64,000 nucleotides of DNA from JABDIP01 sp965227455 (GTDB lineage Bacteria; Pseudomonadota; Alphaproteobacteria; DSM-16000; Inquilinaceae): positions 4,960,001 through 5,024,000 of the forward strand of contig OZ245752.1 in assembly GCA_965227455.1 (NCBI GenBank), read 5' to 3'. Positions within the stretch are counted from its first letter, which is position 1, and each line of letters opens with the position of its first letter. Below the pieces are notes generated by a model. It was not told the DNA's origin and searched no databases. It saw only the letters and a program-made list of their open reading frames with translations. The translations under genes were made by a program, and so were the position numbers. Shown here in pieces: positions 1-8,265 of the stretch.

Positions 1-621
1 CGGCCATTGCCACACCCAGGGAAGTGACAGAGTGGACAGCAGAAGCGCAAAGAGTGCGAAGTAGAACATCTGCCTATCCGCGGGCTCCGTTGTCCCCAGT
101 GACCAGATCACAAGCGCTGCCGCCGCGCCTCCCAATGCCGCAAGCAAGGCAGAAACCTCACCGACGGATACGCCGAAGCGGTCAGGGCGCACAATCAGCA
201 CCACGCCAATGAAGCTGATCAGAACGCCGAGCCATACATACCGATCTGACAATCTGCGGAAGATGAGCAGGGCCAAAATCGGCACGAAGAGCGGACCCAT
301 GGATTGCAGAATGACAGCGTTGGCGAAGGGGATGTGCACCACCGCAAAGAAGTAGGTCACGATGGCACCATAGGTGAAGACGGATCTCAGAAAGTGCTTC
401 CCCAGCTTGCCGGTGCGAAGACCGCCGACCGGCGGTCGAACCATGACCCATAAGCACATCAGGATGAACATCCAGACATTGGTCCAGAACACGAGGATCA
501 GGACATTCAGATCGCTGGATGCGTACCTTGCGACTGCAGGCGCGACAGCAAAAAGAAACGCTGCGGCAATGACATATACGGCCCCTCGCCAGATCTGATT
601 ACCTGTTGCAGGCGCCGGCAT
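1..621 (-). CDS. EamA/DMT-family transporter, 3' end cut by window edge
   Basis: The minus-strand frame opens at an ATG (619-621) and stays open to base 1, giving 207 residues of a multi-spanning membrane protein whose C-terminal part lies outside the window. Hydrophobic segments lie at about residues 12-31, 38-56, 77-95 and 100-118, and further ones follow. Arg/Pro/Gly-rich connectors such as RPDRFGVS resemble EamA (DMT) exporters of amino acids or drugs. A purine-rich stretch (AGGGGGTGG in the transcript) precedes the start. The gene is divergent from a WYL-domain regulator, with a perfect 20-bp inverted repeat between them, so the regulator probably controls it. Its base composition is visibly less GC-rich than the rest of the window. 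The substrate is unknown. Confidence 0.8.
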   Translation of the reverse strand, partial: MPAPATGNQIWRGAVYVIAAAFLFAVAPAVARYASSDLNVLILVFWTNVWMFILMCLWVMVRPPVGGLRTGKLGKHFLRSVFTYGAIVTYFFAVVHIPFANAVILQSMGPLFVPILALLIFRRLSDRYVWLGVLISFIGVVLIVRPDRFGVSVGEVSALLAALGGAAAALVIWSLGTTEPADRQMFYFALFALLLSTLSLPWVWQWP

Positions 622-664
622 CGGCCACCACCCCCTTGCTGCAAGACCATCAACTTGGGCTTTG

Positions 665-710
665 ATACCAGAGCACTACTGCCATCTGCGTGGCAGTAGT
701 GCTCTGGTAT
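665..710. promoter_or_regulatory. Perfect 20-bp inverted repeat, candidate operator
   Basis: Left arm 665-684 (ATACCAGAGCACTACTGCCA) and right arm 691-710 are exact reverse complements around a 6-nt centre. The element lies between the divergent transporter and WYL-regulator genes, 26 bp before the regulator start codon. It is most simply read as the regulator's operator controlling both genes. A transcribed hairpin is the alternative. Confidence 0.65.
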
Positions 711-735
711 TCGTGTGAGATCAGGAGGCGAAACG

Positions 736-1419
736 ATGTCCAGATCAGTGCGACTTTTCGAGGTCATTCAGTTGCTGAGATCGGCGAACGAACCGCTCTT
801 GGCCCGTGACTTGGCCAGCGCGTTGGAGGTATCGATAAGGACGGTTTACCGAGACATCGCCGCGCTTCAGGCGATGCAGACTCCGATCTTGGGTGAGCCC
901 GGCGTCGGCTACGTCATGCGAAAGGGCTACGACCTCCCGCCGATCAATTTCGATGTTGAAGAAGCGGAGGCGATTTCGGTCGGCCTCGGCATGATTGCCC
1001 GCACGGGCGATGCCGGACTTTGGCGGGCAGCCAAACGTGCCGCGCGCAAGCTGAATGAAACTGCACCCGGTACACGCCGACTTGTCACGTCGTCCTGGTC
1101 AATGGGGTCAACACCGAATGTCGAGCTATCGGAACTCCGCAAAGCAATCCGCACCGAGAAGAAGGTCCGGATCATCTATCGCGATGCCGAAAGCCGCGAA
1201 ACGCAGCGTGTGATCTGGCCGCTCGTTCTGATCTACTATCTGGACGCTGCCATGGTCGCGGCCTGGTGTGAGTTGCGACGTGACATTCGGCATTTCAGGT
1301 TGGATCGCGTGATCAGCCACCGAATACTTGCTGACGGTTTTGAAGGGTGTGGAGATGCCCTGATCTCCGAATGGGAACAGAACCAGAAAGGGAAAACCGT
1401 TCCTACGGTTCACATGTGA
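736..1419 (+). CDS. YafY/DeoR-type transcriptional regulator with WYL domain
   Basis: This is a 227-residue DNA-binding regulator. Residues 1-57 hold an HTH_11 winged helix (RLFEVIQLLRS...LARDLASALEVSIRTVYRDIAAL). The C-terminal half carries a WYL-type ligand-sensing domain, recognisable by VRIIYRD near residue 143 and WCELRRDIRHFRLDRV near residue 177. The start at 736 is chosen because AGGAGG lies at 723-728 with 7-nt spacing; an in-frame GTG at 715 has no such site. It is divergent from the EamA transporter and probably regulates it through the 665-710 palindrome. Like the transporter it is less GC-rich than its neighbours, which suggests the pair was acquired together. The effector is unknown. 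Confidence 0.85.
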   Translation: MSRSVRLFEVIQLLRSANEPLLARDLASALEVSIRTVYRDIAALQAMQTPILGEPGVGYVMRKGYDLPPINFDVEEAEAISVGLGMIARTGDAGLWRAAKRAARKLNETAPGTRRLVTSSWSMGSTPNVELSELRKAIRTEKKVRIIYRDAESRETQRVIWPLVLIYYLDAAMVAAWCELRRDIRHFRLDRVISHRILADGFEGCGDALISEWEQNQKGKTVPTVHM

Positions 1420-1556
1420 TGCCGCAAGCGGACGTTCACTCAGTTGTTGTGAAACGCAGGTTTGTCCCGCATTGCTAGCCTATGCGGTTAATTGATCGCC
1501 TTCAGGAGTTCCGCCAAAAGCGGGCATCGACGTTCACTCACATATGATTACACGCC

Positions 1557-2489
1557 CTAGTCGAACAGGCTGGAGACCGAGCGCTCGTCGGAGATTCGGG
1601 AGATCGCCTCGGCCATCAGCTTGGCGATGGAGATCTGGCGGATGTTGTCGCTGACCCGGACCGCCTCGGTGGCCATGATGCTGTCGGTGGTGACCAGCGC
1701 ATCCAAGGGCGCCGCCGAGACCCGGGCGACCGCATCGCCGGACAGCACGCCGTGGGTGGTGTATGCGCTGACCGATTCCGCGCCGGCGTCCTTCAGGGCC
1801 CGGGCGGCGTTGCACAGGGTGCCGGCGCTGTCGACGATGTCGTCGATCAGGATGCATTTGCGGCCGTCGACCTCACCGATCACATGCATGACCTCGGAGA
1901 CGCCGGCCTGCTCGCGCCGCTTGTCGATGATTGCCAGCCCGGCATTCAGCCGCTTGGCGACCGCGCGGGCGCGCAGCACACCGCCGACATCGGGCGAGAC
2001 GATCGCCAGATCGCTGCCGTTGAGGTTCTCCTGGATGTCCTTCACGAACACCGGCGAGGCATAGAGGTTGTCCACCGGGATGTCGAAGAATCCCTGGATC
2101 TGGCCGGCATGCAGGTCCAGCGTCAGCACCCGGTCAGCACCGGCGCGGGTCAGCAGGTTGGCTACCAGCTTGGCCGAGATCGGGGTTCTGGGGCCGGTCT
2201 TGCGGTCCTGCCGGGCATAGCCGAAATAGGGCAGCACGGCGGTGATGCGCCGGGCCGATCCGCGCCTCAGCGCGTCGATCGCCACCAGCAGCTCCATCAG
2301 ATGGTCGTTCGCCGGATAGCTGGTCGACTGGCAGACGAAGACGTCCTCGCCGCGCACGTTCTCCAGGATCTCGACGAAGATCTCCATGTCCGCGAACCGG
2401 CGGATGCTGGCCTTGGTCAGGGGAATCTTCAGAGCCGCGGAGATCGCCTCGCTGAGCGGGCGGTTGCTGTTGCAGGCTATGATTTTCAT
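1557..2489 (-). CDS. prs: Ribose-phosphate pyrophosphokinase
   Basis: This enzyme makes PRPP from ribose-5-phosphate and ATP for nucleotide, histidine and tryptophan synthesis in the cytoplasm. The 310-residue protein has the normal family length. The PRPP-binding loop (ILIDDIVDSAGT) spans residues 213-224 and the metal/ATP signature DLHAGQIQGFF spans 125-135. The start ATG at 2489 gives the canonical MKIIACNSN N-terminus. No strong Shine-Dalgarno is visible. A 170-bp gap separates it from the SprA-related gene upstream on the same strand, so it probably has its own promoter. Confidence 0.97.
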   Translation of the reverse strand: MKIIACNSNRPLSEAISAALKIPLTKASIRRFADMEIFVEILENVRGEDVFVCQSTSYPANDHLMELLVAIDALRRGSARRITAVLPYFGYARQDRKTGPRTPISAKLVANLLTRAGADRVLTLDLHAGQIQGFFDIPVDNLYASPVFVKDIQENLNGSDLAIVSPDVGGVLRARAVAKRLNAGLAIIDKRREQAGVSEVMHVIGEVDGRKCILIDDIVDSAGTLCNAARALKDAGAESVSAYTTHGVLSGDAVARVSAAPLDALVTTDSIMATEAVRVSDNIRQISIAKLMAEAISRISDERSVSSLFD

Positions 2490-2659
2490 GTCGGTCGGGA
2501 TTGCTCGGCGGCTCTCTCGCGTGCGCCCCTTCCGACTCGCGTCGCCGCGGCCCGAGCCGGTCGTCGACCCCCAGGACGGGAGTCGCGCGTGGATATATCA
2601 AGGCGATTTCGACATGTAAACGTCATAAAGGCGAGCCCTTGGGAATCGCCATTTCGCGC

Positions 2660-3322
2660 CTACACGCTCCGGTCGAGGGCCGTTGCCGGCCCTTCAATTT
2701 GGTGCGTTTCTTCGCGGAATTCCGCGGTTTCCGGCTGCGCGAATCGATAGGCGCTGGTGGCGGCCGAAAGATCGGCGGCCGACGGGTTGGTGGCGGCCAG
2801 GGCGGCGGCGGCGATCCGGCCGCCCAGCCGGCGCGCCTCGTCGGGATCGCCGGTCACCGCCTGGGCGGAAATCGGCACCGATCCGCCGACGGCATATTGC
2901 CGTCCGTCCGGACCACGCTGATAGACATAGGAGATCGGCCCGGCCAGCGAGCCCGCAACGCCGGCATGGGCGGTCTCTTCCTGGCGCACCTGAGCGTCGC
3001 GTTGCCGCAGGGCCTCGACCACCGCCCGGTCCTGCGGCGAGAGCTGATCGGGCGTGCGTGCGATAGCGGGCTTTTCGGCATCGCGGGCGCGAACGGCCTC
3101 GGCCAGTTCCGCCCGCAATCCGGACTGGGTCTCGCCCGGCCGAACCGGGTCGGCCGCCGCGGCGGTGCCGGGAATGCCATGGCTGGCGGCGCGGGACCGG
3201 ATCCGAAGCGCGACCAGCGCCTCGCTGTCCTTGTCGCCGGGAAGCGGACGCGCATCGACCACCACACCGGACACTCCGGTCGGGCCGGCAATCCGCACCG
3301 ATCCGATGGACGGGATCCCCAT
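2660..3322 (-). CDS. SprA-related (PF12118-like) protein with altered HExxH motif
   Basis: The 220-residue protein has a low-complexity N-terminal half. Its C-terminal domain matches the SprA-related/CJM1_0395 putative metalloprotease family, recognised by YVYQRGPDGRQYAVGGSVPI and the downstream GDPDEARR-AALAATNPSAADL segment. Family members carry VRAHEQAH in front of that block, whereas this protein reads VRQEETAH. The first zinc-binding histidine of HExxH is therefore a glutamate, and peptidase activity is doubtful. The ATG at 3322 is used; a TTG directly before it is less likely. It lies between pgeF and prs on the same strand with about 100 bp upstream. The cellular role of the family is not established. 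Confidence 0.75.
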   Translation of the reverse strand: MGIPSIGSVRIAGPTGVSGVVVDARPLPGDKDSEALVALRIRSRAASHGIPGTAAAADPVRPGETQSGLRAELAEAVRARDAEKPAIARTPDQLSPQDRAVVEALRQRDAQVRQEETAHAGVAGSLAGPISYVYQRGPDGRQYAVGGSVPISAQAVTGDPDEARRLGGRIAAAALAATNPSAADLSAATSAYRFAQPETAEFREETHQIEGPATALDRSV

Positions 3323-3420
3323 CAACCGCCAATCACCGTTTCACAATCGGAAAGAAGCTTATCCCGGCGGAATTACCCGGCGGTTAAGCGGCGGATTCGC
3401 GGCGAATGCCGGAAATCGTC

Positions 3421-4188
3421 TCAGCCCTCGATCATGATCGCCGACAGGCCGCGACCGTAATCCGGCTCGCCGCGCAGTGTGGCGCGGCGATAGCTGAAAA
3501 ACAGGTCCTCCTCGGCCACCGTGTCATGGCCGTCGACCTCGATTCCCGCCAGACCCAGCCCTTCGAGCCGGGCGGCCGCATAGCCCTTGAGGTCGAAATG
3601 CGGATGGTCCGGCCGCTTGCCGGGCCGGAAGAAGCGGTCGTTGCCCGGATCCTCGGCCAGGAACCGGTCGCGGAATTCCGGCCCGACCTCGTAGGAGGCC
3701 TGGTCGATGCACGGCCCGATGGCCGCGAAGATGCGGCGCCGTGCCGCTCCGATGGATTCCATGGTCGCCACCGTCGCCTCCAGGATCCCGCCGGCCGCAC
3801 CCTTCCAGCCGGCATGGGCGCCGCCGATGATTCCCGCCTCGGGATCGCAGAACAGCACCGGAGCGCAATCGGCGGTCAGGATGCCGAGCGCGATGTTCGG
3901 CCGGTCGGTGACGAGACCGTCCACCTGCGGCGCGTCCTCCGGCTGCCAGGGTGCCTCGACCACCATCGCATTGGCGCTGTGGATCTGGTAGGCGGTCACC
4001 AGCGCCGCCCCGCCATTGGCCATCTCGGCGATGCAGCGGACGCGGTTCCGGGCCACGTTCTCCGGCTTGTCGCCGGAGCCGAAGCCGCAATTCTTGGCGG
4101 CGTAGATGCCGTCGCTGACCCCGCCGACACGGGTGAAGAAACCGTGCCGGATGGACGGCAGCCGGCTCAGGGACTCAAGCTGGATCAT
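3421..4188 (-). CDS. pgeF: Peptidoglycan editing factor / laccase-domain purine nucleosidase
   Basis: This is a 255-residue YfiH-family (Cu-oxidase_4) protein. Members have been described as multicopper-like purine nucleoside phosphorylases and as editing factors that clear UDP-MurNAc-L-Ser. The three metal ligands are visible as H70 (YQIHSAN), C108 (TADCAPV) and H125 (GGAHAGWKG). The start at 4188 gives MIQLESL and overlaps the preceding methyltransferase stop by 4 bp (ATGA), so the two are translationally coupled. It is the last gene of the lgt-methyltransferase-pgeF operon. The frame is open upstream, but that extension overlaps the methyltransferase and is not coding. Confidence 0.92.
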   Translation of the reverse strand: MIQLESLSRLPSIRHGFFTRVGGVSDGIYAAKNCGFGSGDKPENVARNRVRCIAEMANGGAALVTAYQIHSANAMVVEAPWQPEDAPQVDGLVTDRPNIALGILTADCAPVLFCDPEAGIIGGAHAGWKGAAGGILEATVATMESIGAARRRIFAAIGPCIDQASYEVGPEFRDRFLAEDPGNDRFFRPGKRPDHPHFDLKGYAAARLEGLGLAGIEVDGHDTVAEEDLFFSYRRATLRGEPDYGRGLSAIMIEG

Positions 4189-5294
4189 GGCGTCCCGTCC
4201 GAGGGTGCGGCCGGGAATCCGGCGGTCGGTGCCAGGGCTGGTGCGGCAATGGACATGGCCTTGAACACCTGTCCCATCTGGTCGGGTGCCGTCAACCGGC
4301 GAACCGCCGCGGCGATCTCGGCCGCCTGCCGCTCGCCGGCGGATCGGCTCAGCCTCTCCGCGCGCTGGGCGATCCCCATGGCCGCCAGCCAATCGGCCTG
4401 CGTCACTGGGCCGCAGATTGCCGCACCGGCCTCGCCGGCGGCGGCGGCCAGAGCGGCGAAATCCACATGCGCCGTCAGGTCGGCCTCTCCGGGATCGGCC
4501 AGCGGGTCGGCATAGCGGTGCCGGCGGACCGCCTGCAGCGTGTCGCCGGGCGCCGAGCGGGCATGGCCGTAATCGATGACCAGCGCCGCGCCGCCGTGCC
4601 GGACCGCCCGCCCCGCCAACTCGCCGGCCAGCGACAGCGCCGAGGGGCACAGCTCGACGATCGATCCTTCCGGCGCGTCGCCCGCGGCCCCGGGCGCCAG
4701 GGCGATCGCCGGATCCGGCCGGTCCGACAGCACGAAGCGCAGGCCGCCGGAGTCCGGATCCTCCGAGACCAGGCGCTCGCGCCAGCCGGACTCCGTGCGC
4801 TGGAACTGGCGCACCGGCAGCGCGTCGAAGAACTCGTTGGCCACCGCGAGCACAGGGCCGGCGGGCACATCGGCCAGCCGGTCATGCCAGTTCACCGAGG
4901 AATGCCCCGCCAGGGCGTCGCGCTGCTTGTCGCGCAGGGCCGGGCTGGTCTCGACCAGTTGCACATGGGCGGCGTCGACGAAGCCCGGCAGAACCCGGGC
5001 GGCGCGCAGGGCATCGTGCATCAGGGTGCCGCGCCCCGGGCCCAGCTCGATCACCCCAACCGGGTCGGGCCGGCCCATCCGGTCCCAGCAATCGGCCAGC
5101 CAGATGCCAACCAACTCGCCGAAGATCTGGGAGATTTCCGGCGCGGTGACGAAATCGCCATCGGCGCCCAGCGGATCCCGGGTCACGTAGTAGCCGTGCT
5201 TTGGATGGCCTAACGCCAGCGCCATGTACCGGTCGACCGGCAGCGGCCCGTCTGCCGCGATCTCGCGGCGCAGGGCGTCCAGCAAGCCGGTCAC
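4185..5294 (-). CDS. NDUFAF7/MidA-type SAM-dependent methyltransferase
   Basis: The 369-residue class I methyltransferase belongs to PF02636, the family of mitochondrial NDUFAF7, which methylates an arginine of a complex I subunit. The family block GDFVTAPEISQIFGELVG spans residues 46-63 and the SAM-binding ELGPGRGTL spans 83-91. A further conserved stretch is NEFFDALPVRQF. The start is GTG at 5294, which overlaps the lgt stop by 4 bp. The protein lies in the cytoplasm between lgt and pgeF in one operon, an arrangement common in alphaproteobacteria. The bacterial substrate is inferred only from the mitochondrial relative. Confidence 0.9.
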   Translation of the reverse strand: MTGLLDALRREIAADGPLPVDRYMALALGHPKHGYYVTRDPLGADGDFVTAPEISQIFGELVGIWLADCWDRMGRPDPVGVIELGPGRGTLMHDALRAARVLPGFVDAAHVQLVETSPALRDKQRDALAGHSSVNWHDRLADVPAGPVLAVANEFFDALPVRQFQRTESGWRERLVSEDPDSGGLRFVLSDRPDPAIALAPGAAGDAPEGSIVELCPSALSLAGELAGRAVRHGGAALVIDYGHARSAPGDTLQAVRRHRYADPLADPGEADLTAHVDFAALAAAAGEAGAAICGPVTQADWLAAMGIAQRAERLSRSAGERQAAEIAAAVRRLTAPDQMGQVFKAMSIAAPALAPTAGFPAAPSDGTP

Positions 5295-6109
5295 GCCACT
5301 AGGGTTTCCTGCTGGCGGCGGCGGGCGAATACGAAGATGCCGACACCCAGCAGGAACATCGGCAGCGAGAGGACCTGGCCCATGGTCAGGCCGAGCACCA
5401 CGCTGCCGTCGATGAACTGGGCGTCCGGCTGGCGGACGTATTCAACGCCGAACCGGGCCAGACCGTATCCCATCAGGAAGATGCCGCACAGGCTGCCAGG
5501 CCGCCCACGGATCTCGGGCCGCCGGGCGAGCGCCGACAGCAGCATGAACAGCACCGCGCCTTCCAGGAAGGCTTCGTAGAGCTGGCTGGGATGGCGCGGC
5601 TCTTCGCCGGCGATCGGAAACACGATGCCCCAGGGCACATCGGTGATCCGGCCGTAGAGCTCCTGGTTGACGAAATTGGCGATGCGGCCGAAGAACAGGC
5701 CGATCGGCGCCACGGTCGCCACGATATCGGCGATGGCGAAGAAGCCGAACTCACGACGCCTGGCGAACAGCAGCATGGCGACGGCGACCCCCAGCATGCC
5801 GCCATGGAAGGACATGCCGCCGGTCCAGATCTTGACGATCTCTGCGGGGTTCGCGGCGAAATGCGCCGGCTGGTAGAACAGCACGTAGCCGATCCGGCCG
5901 CCGAGAATGGTGCCGAGCACCGCCCAGGTGAGGAACTCGTCCATATCCTCGGCCGTCGGCTTGGCAAGCCCGGTGCGCGCCAGCCTGAGGGCATAGCGCC
6001 AGCCGAGGATGAAGCCGGCCAGATAGGCCAGCGCATACCAGCGAATGGGCAACCCGAACACCCTGAAGGCGATCGGATCGAGGATCCATTCTCCCGCACC
6101 TGCTTCCAT
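5291..6109 (-). CDS. lgt: Prolipoprotein diacylglyceryl transferase
   Basis: This inner-membrane enzyme transfers diacylglycerol from phosphatidylglycerol to the lipobox cysteine of prolipoproteins. The 272-residue protein has about seven hydrophobic segments. The family signature GRIANFVNQELYGR spans residues 141-154 and the conserved histidine is H102 (GGMSFHGG). The start ATG at 6109 is preferred over the long open upstream extension because it gives the normal family length and N-terminus. It is first in the operon lgt-methyltransferase-pgeF and divergent from ubiK, with a 140-bp shared promoter region. Lipoproteins in this window, such as the hydrolase at 26.2 kb, would be its substrates. 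Confidence 0.96.
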   Translation of the reverse strand: MEAGAGEWILDPIAFRVFGLPIRWYALAYLAGFILGWRYALRLARTGLAKPTAEDMDEFLTWAVLGTILGGRIGYVLFYQPAHFAANPAEIVKIWTGGMSFHGGMLGVAVAMLLFARRREFGFFAIADIVATVAPIGLFFGRIANFVNQELYGRITDVPWGIVFPIAGEEPRHPSQLYEAFLEGAVLFMLLSALARRPEIRGRPGSLCGIFLMGYGLARFGVEYVRQPDAQFIDGSVVLGLTMGQVLSLPMFLLGVGIFVFARRRQQETLVA

Positions 6110-6249
6110 GAACCCCGCCTGTCCGCCTAAGCCCCGCGCGGCGCCCGCCGATGCCGCGATCGGCCCTCTATAGCGCCGGCACCGCCGGTGTTGCAACGCA
6201 CCACGCGCGTCGCCATACTGCGCGCACTTTCCCGAAGGATTGGGGCGAA

Positions 6250-6627
6250 ATGCAGGTCGACAACAAGCTGCTCGACGATCTGGCGCGCGTGGCCGCCGGA
6301 GCGGCCGGTGCCGTGACCGGTCTGCGCGACGAGGTCGAGGCGCAGATGCGCCAGCGCATGGAACGGCTGCTGGCCCACATGGATGTGGTGACTCGCGAGG
6401 AATTCGAGGTGGTCCGGGAACTGGCCGCCAATGCCCGCCGGGAGCAGGAGGCTCTGGCGGAAACCGTGACGGCGCTGGAGCGTCGCATCGCGGAACTGGA
6501 AGGGCGGGCGCCGAAGGCTGCCGCCAAGGCGGCGCCGCGAAAGGCCGCGAAACGGCCGGCCGCACCGAAAACGCGAAAGCCGGCGAAGACGTCGGCCGCG
6601 GCCAAGAAGGACGATAAGCCGGATTAA
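6250..6627 (+). CDS. ubiK: UbiK-type accessory factor (BMFP domain)
   Basis: This 125-residue protein resembles YqiC/UbiK, a trimeric coiled-coil factor that assists ubiquinone biosynthesis at the membrane. Residues 1-80 form the BMFP region (MQVDNKLLDDLARVAAGAAG, then RQRMERLLAHMDVVTREEFEVVRE) with a clear heptad coiled coil to about residue 82. The tail from about residue 85 is Ala/Lys/Pro-rich (APRKAAKRPAAPKTRKPAK), longer and more basic than in E. coli. The ATG at 6250 is chosen because it starts the conserved region. It is divergent from lgt. Confidence 0.88.
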   Translation: MQVDNKLLDDLARVAAGAAGAVTGLRDEVEAQMRQRMERLLAHMDVVTREEFEVVRELAANARREQEALAETVTALERRIAELEGRAPKAAAKAAPRKAAKRPAAPKTRKPAKTSAAAKKDDKPD

Positions 6628-6754
6628 GATAAAATACCGCGATTCCCCCTAAAATTCACTTATTGGTCACGAATACCTGCTGAATTGGTGTTGCAAGGGT
6701 CGGAGTACCTGTGACACCGTGCCCTCTGTAGTGGCCATTGCCCGGCCATCTACC

Positions 6755-6779
6755 AGATATCGTGTTGAACTCGATATCT
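6755..6779. promoter_or_regulatory. 8-bp inverted repeat upstream of YbjN gene
   Basis: AGATATCG at 6755-6762 and CGATATCT at 6772-6779 are exact inverted repeats separated by 9 nt. They lie about 60 bp upstream of the YbjN start, in a 210-bp AT-richer gap. It may be an operator or a leader hairpin; no T-run follows, so it is not a typical terminator. Confidence 0.3.
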
Positions 6780-6837
6780 AGGAAAAGGGGGCGGGCGCAG
6801 GTTCACCAATTGCGCGCCCGATCAAGGAGGGCAAAGC

Positions 6838-7341
6838 ATGGCGATAATGTCGGTCGAAGCCAACAGCTTCACTCAGAACCCTCTGGATATCGTAGAGGAG
6901 ATGGTCAGCGCCAATGATTGGGCGTTCGAACGGGCCAGCAATGACGAAATGCTGGTCGAGGTCGCCGGTCGCTGGTGCCACTACCGTATGTTCTTCTTCT
7001 GGCAGGACGAAATCAGCGCGATGCAGTTCTGCTGCCAATACGACATGAAGGTTCCGTCCGGCCGTGCGCCGGCCGTGCATGAGTTGCTGGCGACGATCAA
7101 CGAGCGCATGTGGCTCGGACATTTCGACATCGACTCCGAAGAACAGATCCCGATGTTCCGCCACACGACCCTGCTGCGCGGCGCCCAGGGCGCCAGCGTG
7201 GAGCAGCTGGAGGATCTGGTGGACATCGCGCTCACCGAGTGCGAGCGGTTCTATCCGGCATTCCAATTCGTCATCTGGGGCGGTAAAACCGCGCCGGAGG
7301 CGGTCTCCGCCGCAATTCTCGACACCGTCGCCGAGGCCTGA
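6838..7341 (+). CDS. YbjN domain-containing protein
   Basis: The 167-residue cytoplasmic protein matches the YbjN family of the type III secretion chaperone-like fold. The opening NPLDIVEEMVSANDWAFERAS, the WCHYRMFFFW segment and the VHELLATINERMWLGHFDI block are typical. The start has a strong AAGGAGG ribosome-binding site at about 6823-6829. It is followed 115 bp downstream by proC on the same strand, a common neighbour in alphaproteobacteria. E. coli YbjN is a stress/motility modulator; the role here is unknown. Confidence 0.88.
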   Translation: MAIMSVEANSFTQNPLDIVEEMVSANDWAFERASNDEMLVEVAGRWCHYRMFFFWQDEISAMQFCCQYDMKVPSGRAPAVHELLATINERMWLGHFDIDSEEQIPMFRHTTLLRGAQGASVEQLEDLVDIALTECERFYPAFQFVIWGGKTAPEAVSAAILDTVAEA

Positions 7342-7455
7342 GCCCGGCAAGAGTCCCGGTGGCCGGACGCGCCTCGCCCTAAATCGCGGTGTCGGCGCGC
7401 TGGCTGCAGTCCCGCTGGCGCCGCCGTCCGCAGTGAGTCGGAACGGGGGAAGCAG

Positions 7456-8265
7456 ATGGGTCATCGCGTATTGCTTGTCGGTTGCGGCAAGATGGGGGGC
7501 GCCCTGTTGACGGGCTGGCTCGCCGCCGGCAGCGCCGCCCGGGTCGATGTGGTCGAACCTGCCGCCGACCAGGTGCCCGACGATCCCGAGATCTCGCGAT
7601 ACGACCGCATCGAGGATGTGCCGGCGGACACCCCGCCCGATGTCGTGGTGTTCGCGATCAAGCCGCAGGTCGCCGATTCGGTCGTCCCGCCCTACCGGCG
7701 TTTCACCGGACCCGATACCGTCTTCCTGTCGGTGGCGGCCGGCCGCACCATCGATTATTTCCGCGACCGGCTGGGGCCGGAGGCGGCCATCATCCGGGTC
7801 ATGCCGAACACCCCGGCGGCGATCGGCCAGGGCATCTCGGTGCTGGTTGCCACCGACAATGTCGGCCAGCCGCAGCGCGACTTGGCCGGCCGGCTGATGA
7901 TGGCGGCCGGCAAGGTGGAGTGGATCGACGATGAAGGGCTGATCGACGCGGTCACCGCCCTTTCGGGCAGCGGCCCGGCCTATATCTTCCTGCTGATCGA
8001 GACCATGGCGGAGGCCGGACGGTCGGTCGGCCTGCCGGGGGATCTGGCCATGCGACTGGCGCGCCAGACGGTGATCGGCGCCGCGGCGCTGGCCGGCCAA
8101 TCCGACGAGACCGCCGCCACCCTGCGGCAGAACGTGACCAGCCCCGGCGGCACCACCCAGGCGGCGCTGGAAGTGCTGATGGCGGATGACGGCATGCAGC
8201 CCCTGTTCAACCGCGCCCTGGCCGCCGCCGAGCGGCGCGGACGCGAACTGGCTGGCGGATCGTGA
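7456..8265 (+). CDS. proC: Pyrroline-5-carboxylate reductase
   Basis: This enzyme performs the last step of proline synthesis, NAD(P)H-dependent reduction of pyrroline-5-carboxylate. The 269-residue protein has the N-terminal dinucleotide-binding GCGKMGG at residues 9-15. The C-terminal family signature is intact (GSGPAYIFLLIETMAEAG, then TSPGGTTQAALEVL). GGGGGA precedes the ATG by 6 nt. The stop overlaps the GTG start of the YbaK-type gene by 4 bp, so the two are coupled. Confidence 0.96.
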   Translation: MGHRVLLVGCGKMGGALLTGWLAAGSAARVDVVEPAADQVPDDPEISRYDRIEDVPADTPPDVVVFAIKPQVADSVVPPYRRFTGPDTVFLSVAAGRTIDYFRDRLGPEAAIIRVMPNTPAAIGQGISVLVATDNVGQPQRDLAGRLMMAAGKVEWIDDEGLIDAVTALSGSGPAYIFLLIETMAEAGRSVGLPGDLAMRLARQTVIGAAALAGQSDETAATLRQNVTSPGGTTQAALEVLMADDGMQPLFNRALAAAERRGRELAGGS

